64,000 bases of DNA from Adiantum capillus-veneris. Lineage: Eukaryota; Streptophyta; Polypodiopsida; Polypodiales; Pteridaceae. Under the pieces are notes generated by a model. That model saw nothing but the letters and a program-made list of their open reading frames with translations. It was not told the origin of the DNA and searched no databases. The stretch lies in the NCBI GenBank assembly GCA_014529385.2, contig CM043969.1:11261001-11325000 (forward strand), given 5' to 3'. The translations under genes and the position numbers were made by a program. Below, one piece after another: positions 45,437-57,021 of the stretch. Position 1 is the stretch's first letter. Each line of letters begins with the position of its first letter.

Positions 45437-45976
45437 AAAAATCGACAAATTTAATGACCATGGTTTTCACATGTGGCAAGCTAAAAATAAGGGCTACTTT
45501 ATGGTCCATCATTAGCCGATAAGTGATGATGATAGATTAGAAACATGACAAAGCTTAGCCCAATTTGTAGCTGAAGACGAGCAAGATCTCGGCATTCTTA
45601 TCACTTCACTTGATGATAACTTTGTGCATTATTTGGATGATTGCACCACTGTACACGAAGAATGGATAACCTTAGAACAATATTTTGACGCTATTGACAA
45701 GCACTCTAAAATTGCACTAAAGATGCAACTTTACGTATGGCTTATGGATCCTAGAGAAGATGTGTCATATCTCATCAATAGGCTCAAAAGTATTTGCACA
45801 CAGTTGACATATATAAAATGCCCTGTAGATAATGAAGACCAAATTGTTCTGCTTCTCAAAGCAGTACCACATGCAGATTTTGGCCAAATTGTAACACTGC
45901 TTAAAAAGAAAGATCCAATCCCTAAATTTGTAATAAACTCTCTTCAAGCACAGGAAAGAAACTCAAAGGCAATAAA
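45437..45976 (+). pseudogene. Copia gag of element F, N-terminal part
   Basis: It begins with KFNDHGFHMWQAKNKGYFM, the copia gag start with the F-x-x-W-x-x-x-M pattern. From 45624 the frame is open: TVHEEWITLEQYFDAIDKHSK, LKMQLYVWLMDPREDVSYLIN and LKAVPHADFGQIVTLLKKKDP, matching the helices of copia gag. A TAG and a frame change occur near 45520-45545. The gene is cut at about 45976 by the LTR remnant of E; its knuckle domain is at 50930-51050. Confidence 0.82.
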
Positions 45977-46107
45977 TCTTGCAATTAGGGTTGCTGAAAA
46001 CACACACAGCTTGGAGAAGACAAAAGAAGTCATGAAACACAATAGAGAGTGTATTACTTAGTGTGCAATGGAAAGATAGATAGCCCTAGAGTGATGGGTG
46101 TATATAA
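45977..46107 (-). repeat. 3' LTR remnant of E
   Basis: 131 bp matching 50627-50757 (AATTAGGG..GCTG, GAAAGATAGATAGCCCTAGAGTG). It then changes directly into RNase H coding sequence, so the upstream part of the LTR and the end of pol were deleted. Confidence 0.82.
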
Positions 46108-46375
46108 AAATGTGCTTTGTGCGAGCATGAAAAATTGGGTTCCTTGCAACTGCCAATGCACTCTGACTGTCAGTGTAGATAGTGTTGTCAATGTCATGTC
46201 CAACACCCAAATCAACCATAAGGCATCTGAGCCATACACACTCAACCGTAGTTGTGAAGACTACCCTGTACTCAACCTCAGAACTCCAAGTGGCCATAGT
46301 AGGTTGCTTCTTGCTTAACCATGATATACATGAGCTACCAAGCATGAAACAAAAATCACATGTGGACACTCGCAT
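46108..46375 (-). pseudogene. Copia RNase H of element E
   Basis: The minus frame gives SCISWLSKKQPTMATWSSEVEYR (normally S-S-T-E-A-E-Y), ECVWLRCLMVDLG and YTDSQSALAVARNPIFHARTKH. These are the copia RNase H motifs, including the D-S/N-Q-S-A element. The domain removes RNA from the RNA/DNA hybrid. The C-terminal end is lost at the junction with the LTR remnant near 46107. Confidence 0.88.
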
Positions 46376-46401
46376 GTCAAAACAACCAGCCTAATTGAGT
46401 C

Positions 46402-47350
46402 TTAAAAAGCATGTAAGTTTAGAGGCAATGATCCCCCCTTGGGATAAAATAGGCCAAGATATAAAGTGCCACTCAAGTAGTAGAAAATCCTCTTGACAGC
46501 CTGCCAATGCTTAGACCCTAGGCTATGCATAAATCTGCTAACCTGTGAAACTGCAAAGGGTGAATATCCGACCTCATGTTGCATACATAAATGAGACATC
46601 CAACAACAGTTTGGTAAAGAGTGACATCTGTAGGATCACGAGCATAATGAAGACTCAATTTCAAACCTGTTTCCATGGGAGTGGCAATAGGTTTGAAATC
46701 CTCAAGTACAAACTTACATAGCAATGTCTCTATGTAACTTTTCTGAAACAAGGAAATACCACCATCACACTACTTAAATTGTATAACCAAGTAATGATGC
46801 AATAGCCCCAAATATTTCATCTTGAAAGTAGCATTCAAATCAGCCTTAAATTTAGCAATATGTCTATCATTTGGTCTAGTGATTAGCAAATCATCTACAT
46901 AAAGAACCACAACGAGAAGTACATCACCCTCACGCTTTACTTACAATGTGCTTTCTGTTGGACTATTACGAAAGCCTCGTTTGACCAAATGAGTGTTAGC
47001 CTTCTCATACCAAGCACAAGGAGATTGCTTCAACCCATCAAAGCTTTGATACATTTGCACACCTTATCCTCTTGTTCTTTCTTGACAAAACCGCGAGGTT
47101 GCGTTACATAAACTTCCTCAAATATGTCACCATTCAAGAAAGCAGTAACAATGTTTGATTGACGTACATCCCAAAGAAAATGAGTTGCCAATGCACATAG
47201 AAAATGCACAGTATTCATATGACAAGTGGGAGCAAAAGTCTTTTCATGATCTATGCCTTTTTGTTGTGCATAACCCTTTGCAACAAGTCGAGCCTTATAG
47301 TGATCAATCTCACCATTCGTCTTGCGTTTCAAGTTGTAAACCCACTTCAT
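46402..47350 (-). pseudogene. Copia reverse transcriptase of element E
   Basis: The minus frame at 47350-47030 reads MKWVYNLKRKTNGEIDHYKARLVAKGYAQ and then DHEKTFAP, the start of the copia reverse transcriptase, with a QSNIVTAFLNGDIFEEVY segment where the usual motif is Q-M-D-V-K-T-A-F-L-N-G. The catalytic YVDD box is kept (VVLYVDDLL, about 46880-46905). At 46751-46402 the C-terminal connection segment appears (PIATPMETGLKL, YQTVVGCLIY). A stop and frame changes lie between 47030 and 46760. The Asp of the first catalytic motif is changed. Confidence 0.85.
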
Positions 47351-47493
47351 ACAATGGTCTTTTTGCTAGGAGGAAAATCACATAAAGTCCATGTGTCATT
47401 TTCTATAAGTACATCATATTTTAATTGCATGTCATCCATGCGATTTTCTAAATTCTGTGCTTCATCAAAAGACAAAGGTTCCTCAATATCATG

Positions 47494-48660
47494 TCAGCTA
47501 GACACAGCCAAAGCATAACAGTCTGATGCATAAGATGCATGGTGAGAGCTTGAACGTGTACGACTCGACAAAGGTGCATTCAATTTACTGTCACGCAATG
47601 TATGCACCAGCCATTTTGGCATACCTCTAGCATGCTCATTTTCAGCCCTTCCCTCATCAAGTACATCATGTACATCTACATCAGTAATAGGCTGATCTAT
47701 AACATTTTCAGAAACCCCCATAGGCTGTACATTTTCCTCATTGGAATTTACATTCGTACTTTCACCACTGAAAAGAGGCAACAAAGTGTCATAAATGTCC
47801 CGTGAGCTTACATTTTTATCTCTAGTACATGACAATAAGGGCTAAACAAAATCTTCCACAAACACAACATCTCGTGAAACCAAAATATGCTTTGTTTTGT
47901 TTGTGGATGATACAACCTATAACCTTTGCTTTTAGCACTATATTAACCAACAAAAATACATTTGACATCCTTATCATCCAATTTTCTGTGTTGTATTTGT
48001 GGCACCAAAGATATGCCAAATAGCCAAAAACATGCATGTGCTCATTAGAAGGCTTTCTATCATGCCATGATTTATATGGAGTAATAGACTACAAGGATTT
48101 CATAGGATACCTGTTTAATACATAAGTGGCACACATGATGGACTCGAGCCAAAAAGAATGCGGCAAAGCTTGACATTTGACCATACATCGTGCCATTTTT
48201 GTAAGTGACCTATTTTTTCTCTCAACAACACCATTTTACTGAGGCATATAAGGCATTGTACATTGGTGTTTTATCCAACAACTAGCCAGAAATGCATTAA
48301 ATTTATGAGACATATACTCCCCCCCTCGATCGAAAGAAGGGTGCCCATAGTACATTTTGAGACATTTTCAGCCATAACCAAAAATTGTTTGAAGCACATA
48401 AAAACTTCGGACTTCACCTTAAGCGGAAATACCTATGCATGCCTAGAGTAATCATCAATGAAAGTCATGAAGTAAAGGTAATTTCCCAAGGACGGAGTTT
48501 GCATGGGCCCACAAACATCACGATGCACAAGCTGCAACCTGCATGTGGCCCTAACTCAACCATCCTTTGGAAACTTAGAACACTGTATTTTACCCAAAAT
48601 ACAGCCTTCACAAACATGTTTGACAGGTGCTTCAAGAGGCGGAAAAGAAGCAACCAAATC
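47494..48660 (-). pseudogene. Copia integrase and linker of element E
   Basis: In the minus frames the integrase motif FIDDYSRHA is present near 48455-48430. Downstream, HVFGYLAYLW at 48037 onward corresponds to the H-L-R-V-F-G-C..A motif, and the acidic linker 47835-47494 leads to the reverse transcriptase. The core is broken by many stops between 48420 and 48040. Integrase joins the cDNA to the genome; this copy cannot. Confidence 0.75.
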
Positions 48661-48666
48661 AGATTT

Positions 48667-49362
48667 CTACAAACGCAGCAAACTGGCAAAATTCAAATTT
48701 CCAAAACGTGCATGCCAAAGTTTTGCATCTGAAATAGCCTTAGAATCCACAACTGCATTTGCAAAATTTTTCCCACACTTGTCATACAAAGTGAGCTTAT
48801 ACAACCCACGACATAATATGCCAGATGCAACAATTTCATCACCAAAAATTAGATCATGCACTGTACATCTGTCATCCACAAACTTGACTACAAGTCCACG
48901 TCTAGCAAGTGTAGATATAGACAAAAGATTCTTCTTGATCCTAGGTATATAAAGTGCATCAACAAGTGTAAAAGAACTGCCATTTGGAGCAGTAAGCACA
49001 ATCTTTCCAACTCCCTGAACCGGATAAGAGGCATTGTTGGCACAAGTGAGTGAATTACCATGAGGGACAGACTCTGGAGAGGTGAACAATTCACGATGTG
49101 AGGTAATGTGTTTTGTAGCACCATTGTCGATGAAATACCACACATGTGAATCTGTAGCAAGTGACATGCATGCATCATGGACATCAGAATTGTAAGTGCA
49201 CTCTGCACTAAAAGCCCATTCTGCATCAACATCAACATCACAGTCTCCTCTCACATAAGACTCAACAATGGCTGCATTTGTAGTGGAACCAACATTTATA
49301 GTGGAACCACCCTCTTTCTTCTTAGCCTCTTTGGCCTTCAACTTAGGATATTGCTTGATCAA
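48667..49362 (-). pseudogene. Copia protease and pre-integrase domain of element E
   Basis: Open minus frame of 231 codons. HVWYFIDNGATKHITSH is the copia aspartic protease site with D-N-G where D-S-G is usual. The rest of the protease domain follows (VQGVGKIVLTAPNG, ALYIPRIKKNLLSISTLARRG), then the pre-integrase motif DAKLWHARFGNLNFASL at the end. The N-terminal 20 residues continue the gag knuckle and are separated from gag by a 29-bp duplication. Confidence 0.85.
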
Positions 49363-49414
49363 GTGATCACTAGCTTTATAATAATGATCAAGTGATCATT
49401 AGCTTTACAATATT
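49357..49414. repeat. 29-bp tandem duplication in the zinc-knuckle region of E
   Basis: GATCAAGTGATCACTAGCTT at 49357 and GATCAAGTGATCATTAGCTT at 49386 are 29 bases apart. Because 29 is not a multiple of three, the duplication separates gag from the protease frame. Confidence 0.85.
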
Positions 49415-50264
49415 GGGAACACATATTCTTTTTTCCCTTATCACCAGAATTTCCAGATGAATTGTTGCCAGTAAAAGCATTAGGATTAAGTGATTTTCCA
49501 TTTGCAAAAGAAGGATAAGAAGTGGTTGCATTGCTGTTACCACCCTTTCTTTGAGCATCAATAAGAGCCTGTTCAACTGCACGCTGTCTAGTCTTGTTTT
49601 TTCTAAAAAGTGACTCTTGCAACAGCAATGTGCACAATGCATCAAACTTGACAACTTCAGGATTTCCTTGGGTCATAAGTGTCCAAGTACTAGCAAAAGT
49701 CTGGTAAGAGTCTGGCAAGGCATCAAGAATAGTATGCACAAGGGAACTGTCTGAAATGACTTCACCTGCAAAAATAAGTTTCTCATTGATATCCTTGACA
49801 CCAGCAAGGAAAGTTTCCATATCATCATCCTCATACATAATCTTTGACTCCAGGTCTTTACGCAGCAATGCAATTTTTGCCTCATTGCAGCTTTCATAAA
49901 GACCAGCTACAATATCCCAAGCATGTTTTACAAATTTTGCTGAACAAATGTGAGGAGAAATGGTGCGCTTCGTAGACAATGCAATCAATGCATGAGCCTA
50001 CACATCCTTTACATCCCAACGAGCTTGTTTTGCTATAGTCAAAACAACTCTAACAACAGCAATCCTTGCAACAAGACCTGCAAAATCCTCAACATCGCCT
50101 ACATCCTCTCAACCAGGATGTACATCAATGCCCTGCACAATATTTCAGATGCCCTTTGACACAAGAACATGTTTCAACATGTAAGCCCACATAGGATGAT
50201 TGTCCCCATCCAATTTGTCCTCAACAACAAACATCTTGAACACATCTGTGTTGTTGTCAGCCAT
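49359..50264 (-). pseudogene. Copia gag of element E
   Basis: ATG at 50264 (minus) gives MADNNTDVFKMFVVEDKLDGDNHPMWAY, a copia gag start (L-x-G-x-N-x-x-x-W). After a gap with stops near 50145-49990 the frame continues as FVKHAWDIVAGLYE, ALLRKDLESKIMYEDDDMETFL and LDALPDSYQTFAS, then a Ser/Asn-rich linker and a zinc-knuckle start CSQYCKANDH. The frame is then broken by a 29-bp tandem duplication. The protein would form particles and bind RNA. Confidence 0.82.
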
Positions 50265-50612
50265 GGTAAATGCTGCACCTGATGTGAAAACTGCCCAAAA
50301 AGAGGAGAAACAAAGTGAGAACAACATGTGCTATATAGCACAAGCTGTAGAAGAATGTAAGGGACCTGTTATGCAAAAAATGGCACTGACAAAAATTTTG
50401 CACAAAATGACGAAATAGCCTGTGCAGTACTGCTTGTAGTGGAAACGAAGGCCACAATGAGCCCGAATAAAAAATCTAAGTACACTGAGCTTTTCGATCT
50501 CTCCCAAAAAAAAATTCAACCTGCAAACACTCGCCAAAGCGCACTGAATTCGGAGAAAGTGAGTAGGCGTGTGCTGGAGTTGCTGGCGACTAAGCGCGGG
50601 AGGATGCAACCT

Positions 50613-50624
50613 ACTTTGATACTA
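50613..50624 (-). other. Degenerate primer-binding site of E
   Basis: The minus strand reads TAGTATCAAAG two bases after the LTR end, which matches TGGTATCAGAG except at two positions. It supports the LTR boundary at 50627. Confidence 0.6.
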
Positions 50625-50626
50625 AT

Positions 50627-50901
50627 TGTTGGAATTAGGGCTGCAGGAAAACACACACAACTTGGAGAAGATGAAGGAAGCTCAACGCACACAATAGAGA
50701 GTGTATTTCTTAGTGTGCAATGGAAAGATAGATAGCCCTAGAGTGATGGGCGTATATACAATGCACGGGGGAAAAAACCTCCTAAAGAGGGGGAAAATGC
50801 CCCGACGGTCCTACTGTGTTCATACACATCACTACCACATGTATATGGTAACAATCAACAACGGACCAATGGCGCTTTTGTGGTCTCATCAAACCGCTAC
50901 A
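50627..50901 (-). repeat. 5' LTR of E
   Basis: The plus strand starts TGTTGGAATTAGGGCTGC and probably ends CCGCTACA, about 275 bp. A TATA-like TGTATATACGCCC on the minus strand is at about 50747-50760. The outer border is inferred from where the F gag reading resumes. Confidence 0.7.
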
Positions 50902-51170
50902 ATTGATATCACAAGAAGAACTTAAAGTGCACAAATTGTGGTAGAATAAATCACCTTTCAAAGGATTGCTATGAAATCAACCCTTGTCGCATTTGTGGCA
51001 AGAACAACCATGCTACACAATATTGCAGGCTCAAAGATAAATCTTCACAGGTAACCAATCACAAAGAGCATTTCAAAGATAAAGCAAAAGCAAAAATCAA
51101 CCTGGCCACCAGTGAAGATTCTGACGACGAGAACAACAACAATGCTGGCTTGGTATATGATGTTATACTA
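50902..51170 (+). pseudogene. Copia gag of element F, zinc-knuckle part
   Basis: It reads HKKNLKCTNCGRINHLSKDC followed by NPCRICGKNNHATQYC, two CCHC knuckles in a row, the RNA-binding end of a copia gag. An acidic tail (TSEDSDDENNN) follows and ends with TAG near 51170. The N-terminal part of this gag lies at 45437-45976 on the other side of element E. Confidence 0.82.
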
Positions 51171-51390
51171 TGAGCATTCTTTCAATTGTACCTTACTCTC
51201 TATTTGTATCAAGAACGGCTAGTGTGTGTGTGCATACACCCTGATATTTTGTGTGTCTACACCCTTTCTATTTGGGGGAGACAAATTTGTGTTCAAGGGG
51301 AGGCTTGTGTTTTGTGTGCCTCACCCTAGTGTGTTTTGAGGGGATGATGTGTGAGTGATATGCAACCAAAACCCACATTGGGGGGGGGGG

Positions 51391-51650
51391 TGTTGGGATG
51401 CGGGGTTTTGTTGCATTTCTTGTGTGAACAACCTCTTTCACCTAGACCCAATGAAGAACCTCTTATAACCCATGTGTAAAGACTAGCCATGTCTTTGTGC
51501 ATAGGCAACCACATCTTATGCTCGTGTGTCAAAAGCCTGTCTCTTTGTAAACTCCTATATAGAGGCACATTATGCTGAATTAAAATTAAGTCTATCATTT
51601 GTAATTATACTCTATTGTATTGTGCAATAGTCTCTGTCTCAAGCTCTACA
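51391..51650 (+). repeat. 3' LTR of element F
   Basis: It follows a run of ten G (polypurine tract, 51381-51390), begins TGTTGGGATGCGGGG, contains a TATA-like CTATATAGAGGC near 51556, and ends CAAGCTCTACA. No second copy is present in the window, so the call depends on the tract, the TG...CA ends and the gag upstream. Confidence 0.7.
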
Positions 51651-53231
51651 CTAACCTCTCCAAGTATGCAATTAGCATGGATGACACAATAATCCACCCA
51701 CCTTAACCCATCACTATCAGCATACGAACTTGGGGGGAGCTTGCCAAGATGTTTGCAGGTTTTTCAATCATACGAGGGCATAGATGATACATACATTACC
51801 TCACTGGAGCAACAAATATGGCTATGAGCCAGATTTAAGAGAGTTTTTATTTCAAAAACTCAAGACAACTCACCACAATAGGGCAACCAGGTTAGACAAT
51901 TTCAGAATTTTCTTGTTTTTCTAAATTTTAACTTTTAAGTTGGCAAAGATTGCATGTTGTACAAAGCAAAGTGTTTTGACATTGATGGGGGCTTTTCACA
52001 AGCCAAGCTCCCATACCCCTCTTCTCTCGTCCCCACCCCATGAAAACCCCCTCTTAGGGAGGGAGTGATAAAAAAGCATTGGAAAAAGTAAGAAAAAAAT
52101 AAAGTATGATTATGTAAATATATAAGAAAGGTAAAATATGCCACCTCATGCCTGCGGGGTAGCCCATCCCCACCTTGCCTCCTTTTTCTTCACTGTTGCC
52201 CCGCCGGGTGTCCCTTTTCCTCTCCTCCACTCAAAAGGTCAACCCCCTCTCTCTTCCCCTTGTCCTTTCTCCTTTCTCTCTCCCCTCAAGCTACCCCACC
52301 TCTCACCAATAATGCATTATAACTCACCAATAATGCACCCTAACTCACATGCAACTTACCCTATCTTCCAAAATAGTATACCCCACCCCCTCTTTCTCTC
52401 TCCTATCATATCCCATGACCCAAATACCCCCCCTCTCTCTCTAAAGGGCGCCATGTCTCTTGTCTTGTAGCTAAATAACCTCCCCCACACTCACACACAC
52501 TCAGTTTCACTGAAAAAGGTGCCCACAGACCCATCCCCACCCGGTGGTTACCTGATTTTTCTTGTGTTCACACACATCTGCACACAGATTCACCTCTGAA
52601 CACACTCCCCTCTCTCCCCTCTTGTAATTAATTTATTCTCCATGTCACCTCTCACTTTTTTTTATCAACCCATCTCTCTCTCTTAGTCTCTCTCTCATGA
52701 GACTGCTGTTCTGGCACATATACACACAGCCAGACAAGTGGGGCCCACAGTCACATGGCCTATGTAGATAATGATTTCTTCATTTCTAAATTCTAGAATT
52801 TCTCCCCCCTCCTCCCCTATATAACACACACACACACCCACACCATCACCATCACCATCGCCGCAATCACCATGCTTGTTTTGAGCATGACCTCTACACC
52901 CTTGGCTATGGAAGATGAAGGGCAACTAAATGAAGGATGATTGCCATAATCCTCGTGCGAGTCTTCGCCATCAACTCCCACCTATCCGCCATGTGCTCTA
53001 CCACTCTCTCCCTTCTCATTCCCCTACCCTATGCTCCCCATTTCATCGCCTAATTCTCTAAATAAAGCTTGAGGTTTTGTGAGTATGTTTTCTTGCAATG
53101 TTTTGCACATTGGAGGTGTGCGGAATCGCCACCTAGTCTTGTGTTTTGGAGTGAGCTTGTGTATGTGTGAAGGATGGCGGATTCGCCATCCTTTTGTGGT
53201 GCCTAAGTACTAAGCCGCTATACCCCCTCCC

Positions 53232-53274
<43 letters not shown>

Positions 53275-54610
53275 TGATCTCATTCCCTTTCCTCTTCATC
53301 ATTACTCCCAAGCATCCATCTCTCTTGGATGAAAACTTTGTTATGGTGGTGTGTTGTTTGCGTCCTAGCCGCTGAAGCTAGGTGGTGCCCCCTGTTTGCT
53401 TTACCATGACAGGCTCGAGGCGCGCCATTCGGTCCCCGGTGTTTTAGAGGCCGTCGGGGTTCGGGGTTCTCTTTGCTCCCGTCAACATCATTTATGAGAA
53501 GCAAGGCTTCTAACCCATGCCAAGATCATGCCGTTGACTTCAAATCAACGAAATTGGCACACAGTTTTGGGCATTTGGAAATGTACAGATATATAAGCAC
53601 ACAAATTACGTAAGATAATGGCAAATTGTGATGTATCCATGCCCAATTGTGCAAGGCACTACTGGTATCGACTCAATATGTAGGGACGTCAATGTCTCTA
53701 AGGACTTACACCTCTGCGTGCATCGTATGCGAGTGAGATTGACATAATTCCATCTCATTACTATTTACACTTCCGCTATAGCACTCGTTAGTCTGTCGAG
53801 GACGAGGTTGGTTATTGATGTTTTATTTTTAAAAAAAAGTTTATTGACAGGAAAATTGTTATACATAAGTCACTCTGGTACAGTCATGACCACATATACG
53901 CTAGGTGGGTCCAGATATGAATTATGATACCGGTACCTCTCTCTACAAGAGCGTTGTACATGCACATTGTTGTACGCTTATAGGATAAGCTATGACACAA
54001 ACATGGTTTGCATTGGGGAGAATATGCAAGGGGCATACAACACATTAGAATAAGGGGTTTTCTCAACCCAACATTCTCTCTTTCTCTCTCTCTTTCCAAC
54101 TTCTTTGCAAGAAAGGTGAAACTAGGCATGATTTTATTGAAATCTTTCTATGTCAATACAGTAATAGGAAGGGTTAAGAGACAACAACAAGGGCTAAGAT
54201 CCATCTGTTGTAATTTGAAGAATTTTTCACTCTATGTTCAGTATCTCTATGAAATTACTTTGGATCTACCAATCACCAATAGACATCATGGCTCGGTTTG
54301 GGTGGTTGTGGATCTTTCATGTTAACCAAGATGGTTATGCATGTCATTGTTGATTCCTCAACAATATTGTACAACATTGTGATCCCTGTTTTCTAGTCAT
54401 TTTGGAAGACTGCATGTAAACTGTGGGGAAACATATCTCAATACTATCAGTATCCAAGGGGATAGGAAAATTACAAAGTTTAATTTTGTGCTAAAGGATA
54501 TGTGAAGTGCATACATTAGCACCAAGAAATCCAATTAGAAAGCATGTATGGCTCTAGTTGGAGTTTGCTTACCATAAGTTAAAGTATGTTTGCTACTAGG
54601 TTTAGTCTCT
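51651..54610. other. Stretch without recognised gene, pyrimidine-rich
   Basis: From 52160 to 53280 the plus strand is strongly C/T-rich, with a TATA-like CCTATATAACAC at about 52818, an AATAAAG at 53059, a perfect 8-bp hairpin at 53172-53191 and a (CT)n tract at 53235-53271. These could be parts of an unrecognised LTR, but no matching second copy or coding region supports that. The rest holds only short open frames. Confidence 0.4.
53172..53191. other. Perfect inverted repeat GGATGGCG / CGCCATCC
   Basis: An 8-bp stem with the loop GATT. The same GAATCGCC element occurs just upstream near 53123. Function unknown. Confidence 0.6.
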
Positions 54611-54699
54611 TCATGTTTTAGTCAGGTTCTCAACCTTGAACACTAGTTATGGTGGGGTTGTTTACTGATGAAAATTGAGAACAAGTCAAGGACTTAAAC

Positions 54700-56360
54700 T
54701 TGGCTGATGACTTAGGTCAACAAGTTACTTTCAGGGAAAGTGAAAAGAGGTACTCTTTCGAGTACCTATTTGTTGTGATAACTTGCTTAGCATACTCGTA
54801 TGCACAACATCCCTTTCCACACCACCATCCTTGCACTATTGCTGCCTTGTAGCTTGTGCATATATATTTGTATGGGCCTCTCCAAAAGTTCCTAACATCG
54901 CAAAAATATTTCATAACATTCATCGATGACTACAGTTGTTTCACCATCATTTTATTTTTTGAAAGAAAAATCAATGCATGTTGTTTTTCACGCATTTAAA
55001 GCATACCACTCACTCGTGAAAAATCAACTTTATACACAACTCAAAGATCTACAATCTGATAATGTTTTTGAATTTTAAAACTCTCTTTTCCATAATCACT
55101 TCACAAAACATGGCATTGTTTATCGCTTTACTGCTCTCTCTACTCCACAACAAAATTTAGCCGAACGTAAAAACCGCACTTTGCTAAATTCTACATGAGC
55201 AATGCTTAGTGTGGCAGCCCTTTCCCGTGGCTATTGAAAAGAAGCCATTACCACCACCTTCTACCTTCAAAATCACACACACCATTGCTCCATTGATTCC
55301 ATACCATATACATTATGGTTTGGTTGTGCACTAAGCTATCTAACCTTTGTGTTTTTGAATCCATGGTCTAGGCTTATATCCCCGCAAAACATCGCTCTAA
55401 ATTACAAAGCCATGCAATGAAGTCTCTATTTGTGAGATATGGTGAGCCTCATGGAGTCAAAGTCTATCACTTATATGATACCTCTCATGGTCGATTCTTT
55501 TTTTCTCGCTCACTTATTTTTTATGAAGCACCACTCTTATCCACAAAACCGATACTTGCTACTTCCATTCACCCTTCAATCCCAGCCACCCTGCTAACCT
55601 ATCCAAGTCATACCCATTCTTCATTAGGTAACACACCCTCCATCTCTGTACATTATCGGGTTTGCTTTCTTGATCCTCTTGTGCATGTTGGTGCTCTGCC
55701 GCCTCCCAAAGTGCTACCTCCTTCTCTTCCACTGCTTCCACTTCCTCTTGCTACTCCACCACCTCTTGCTATTGTCGCTCCTCTCCCTAATCCACTTCAA
55801 CCTACAATAAAACAACCTCCCTCTTATAGTACCATTGCTCAAATGGCCTCTTGCATCCTTTAGCCAGCACCCACTATCACCCACTCCAATCACTCCTTAC
55901 CCTCTACTTCACCCCCTACTACATCCACCATTCTCCATTACGCTCGGCCTACTTACAAATTTGTGATTTAGATGCACCTCTATCCAACCCTCCTTCCAAC
56001 TTTCCTTCCACCTCCACATCCATTAATCCATGCTGGTCACCTAGTCCTCCTTGTACCCATTCTCTCATTGAGCTATATGATGCTATCTCTCACGTTGATG
56101 CACTTCTTCCAGAGTACTTCTCTCCTACATGTCCCAGTGTTGTAGCCCTGATTCTCTTTGTAATCCAAAGGCCTCTCATTGGTGTGATACTATGCAATCC
56201 AAGATTGATTCACTAGTTGCAAATAATATGTGGCCACTTGTTCCTCTCCCACCTGGTCATGAAGCCATTACATGCAAATGAGTTTTATGATGCAAGTATA
56301 ACCCTGATGGCTCTATTGCTCGCTACAAAGCTCGCCTAGTTGCACGTGATTTTTGTGAAG
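54700..56360 (+). pseudogene. Copia integrase to reverse transcriptase relic
   Basis: Plus-strand fragments in copia order. Near 54850-54960: LVHIYLYGPLQK and YFITFIDDYSCFTII (normally F-I-D-D-Y-S-R). Near 55040: LKDLQSDNVFEF (R-S-D-N-G-G-E-F). Near 55110-55180: HGIVYRFTALSTPQQNLAERKNRTLL. Near 55410: the phrase VRYGEPHGVKVYHLYDTSHGRFFFSRSLIF of the integrase C-terminus. Near 56170-56360 the start of a reverse transcriptase, DTMQSKIDSLVANNMWPLVPLP and YNPDGSIARYKARLVA. Many stops and shifts; no LTRs recognised. The frame at 55417-55863 is the longest open piece. Confidence 0.82.
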
Positions 56361-57021
56361 AGCTAGTTAAAATTACAATGATACTTTTTTACATGTTTTA
56401 CGAGGTTCAGGAGTTGCCATTACTTAATCTCCAGTTGTTGTTGTTGCTTGAGCTCTAGGTCCTATTTCTTGTGTTGGTCTGTTAAGAGCTGGAAATGGTT
56501 GGAGATCCGGCACAAGTGTGCGATTCGCATGCTGTAGTGGCTGGAGATCACCAAAAATCTGTCATATGGTGTTCTGATCCTCTGTAGTAGTCGAAGGTTG
56601 GGGGAGCAGTGGGGTGTTTGGAGCTGGTTCTTGTGGTTGAGGATGTGGATTTGAACGGTGGATTTTGTATGAGGTGCTGGTTGCAAATTTTCAGTGTTGT
56701 CAGTGGTAGTGGTGTCATGGTTGTGCATGGTGGTGTGCTCTTGTGTATCGTCCATGTTGTGCAAGACATGATTGCGTGTACGTTTGGGCTTGAGAGGATC
56801 TTCTAAAATATGCAAACAAGAAATGAACTTTAAGTTGTGAGTTTTGACTTAAATAGTACTTAAAATTAAAAAAAAATAAAAGCTTAATAAAATCACTCAA
56901 AATTAAAAAAGACTCCAAAATAGACCAAACTTGACCCATGGGACTAATAATTGTCGCTTTTACATATCACTTTGCATGACAATGCATGTTTACAATAGAA
57001 ATGGTTAGTGTCAAAAGAAAA
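56361..57021. other. Stretch without recognised gene
   Basis: A minus-strand open frame at 56815-56462 is Thr/His-rich (e.g. HNHDTTTTDN) with no domain that I recognise; it may be low-complexity linker from an element or chance. An AT-rich tract lies at 56860-56920. Confidence 0.4.

Larger units (their letters stand above)
45977..50901 (-). mobile_element. Copia element E, minus strand, inserted in the gag of F
   Basis: On the minus strand: LTR (50901-50627), degenerate primer site, gag, protease, pre-integrase, integrase, reverse transcriptase, RNase H and a 3' LTR remnant (about 46107-45977). All copia domains are recognisable in the copia order (integrase before reverse transcriptase), each damaged. 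The gag of F resumes on the far side. The LTR ends are degraded and I could not identify a target-site duplication. Confidence 0.85.
45437..51650 (+). mobile_element. Copia element F reduced to gag and 3' LTR, interrupted by element E
   Basis: A copia gag (45437-45976) is interrupted by the minus-strand element E and continues at about 50902 with two CCHC knuckles. About 220 bp later a G10 polypurine tract (51381-51390) and a 260-bp LTR (51391-51650) follow. Protease, integrase, reverse transcriptase and RNase H are all absent between the knuckles and the LTR. Either an internal deletion removed pol, or F belongs to a gag-only non-autonomous lineage of the TR-GAG type. The 5' LTR is not identified. 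Confidence 0.78.

Noticed and set aside
45977-50920. Target-site duplication of element E
   Set aside because: AATAAATC occurs near both sides (45968 and 50946), but the right one lies inside the coding sequence of the F zinc knuckle and not next to the LTR, so it is coincidental.
52815-53500. Solo LTR suggested by TATA, AATAAAG and a GC-rich end
   Set aside because: No second copy, target-site duplication or primer-binding site could be found, so it stays unassigned.
53500-53570. tRNA-like segment with GTTGACTTCAAATCAAC
   Set aside because: It has a short stem-loop but no A/B box pattern, acceptor stem or T-loop, so no tRNA is called.
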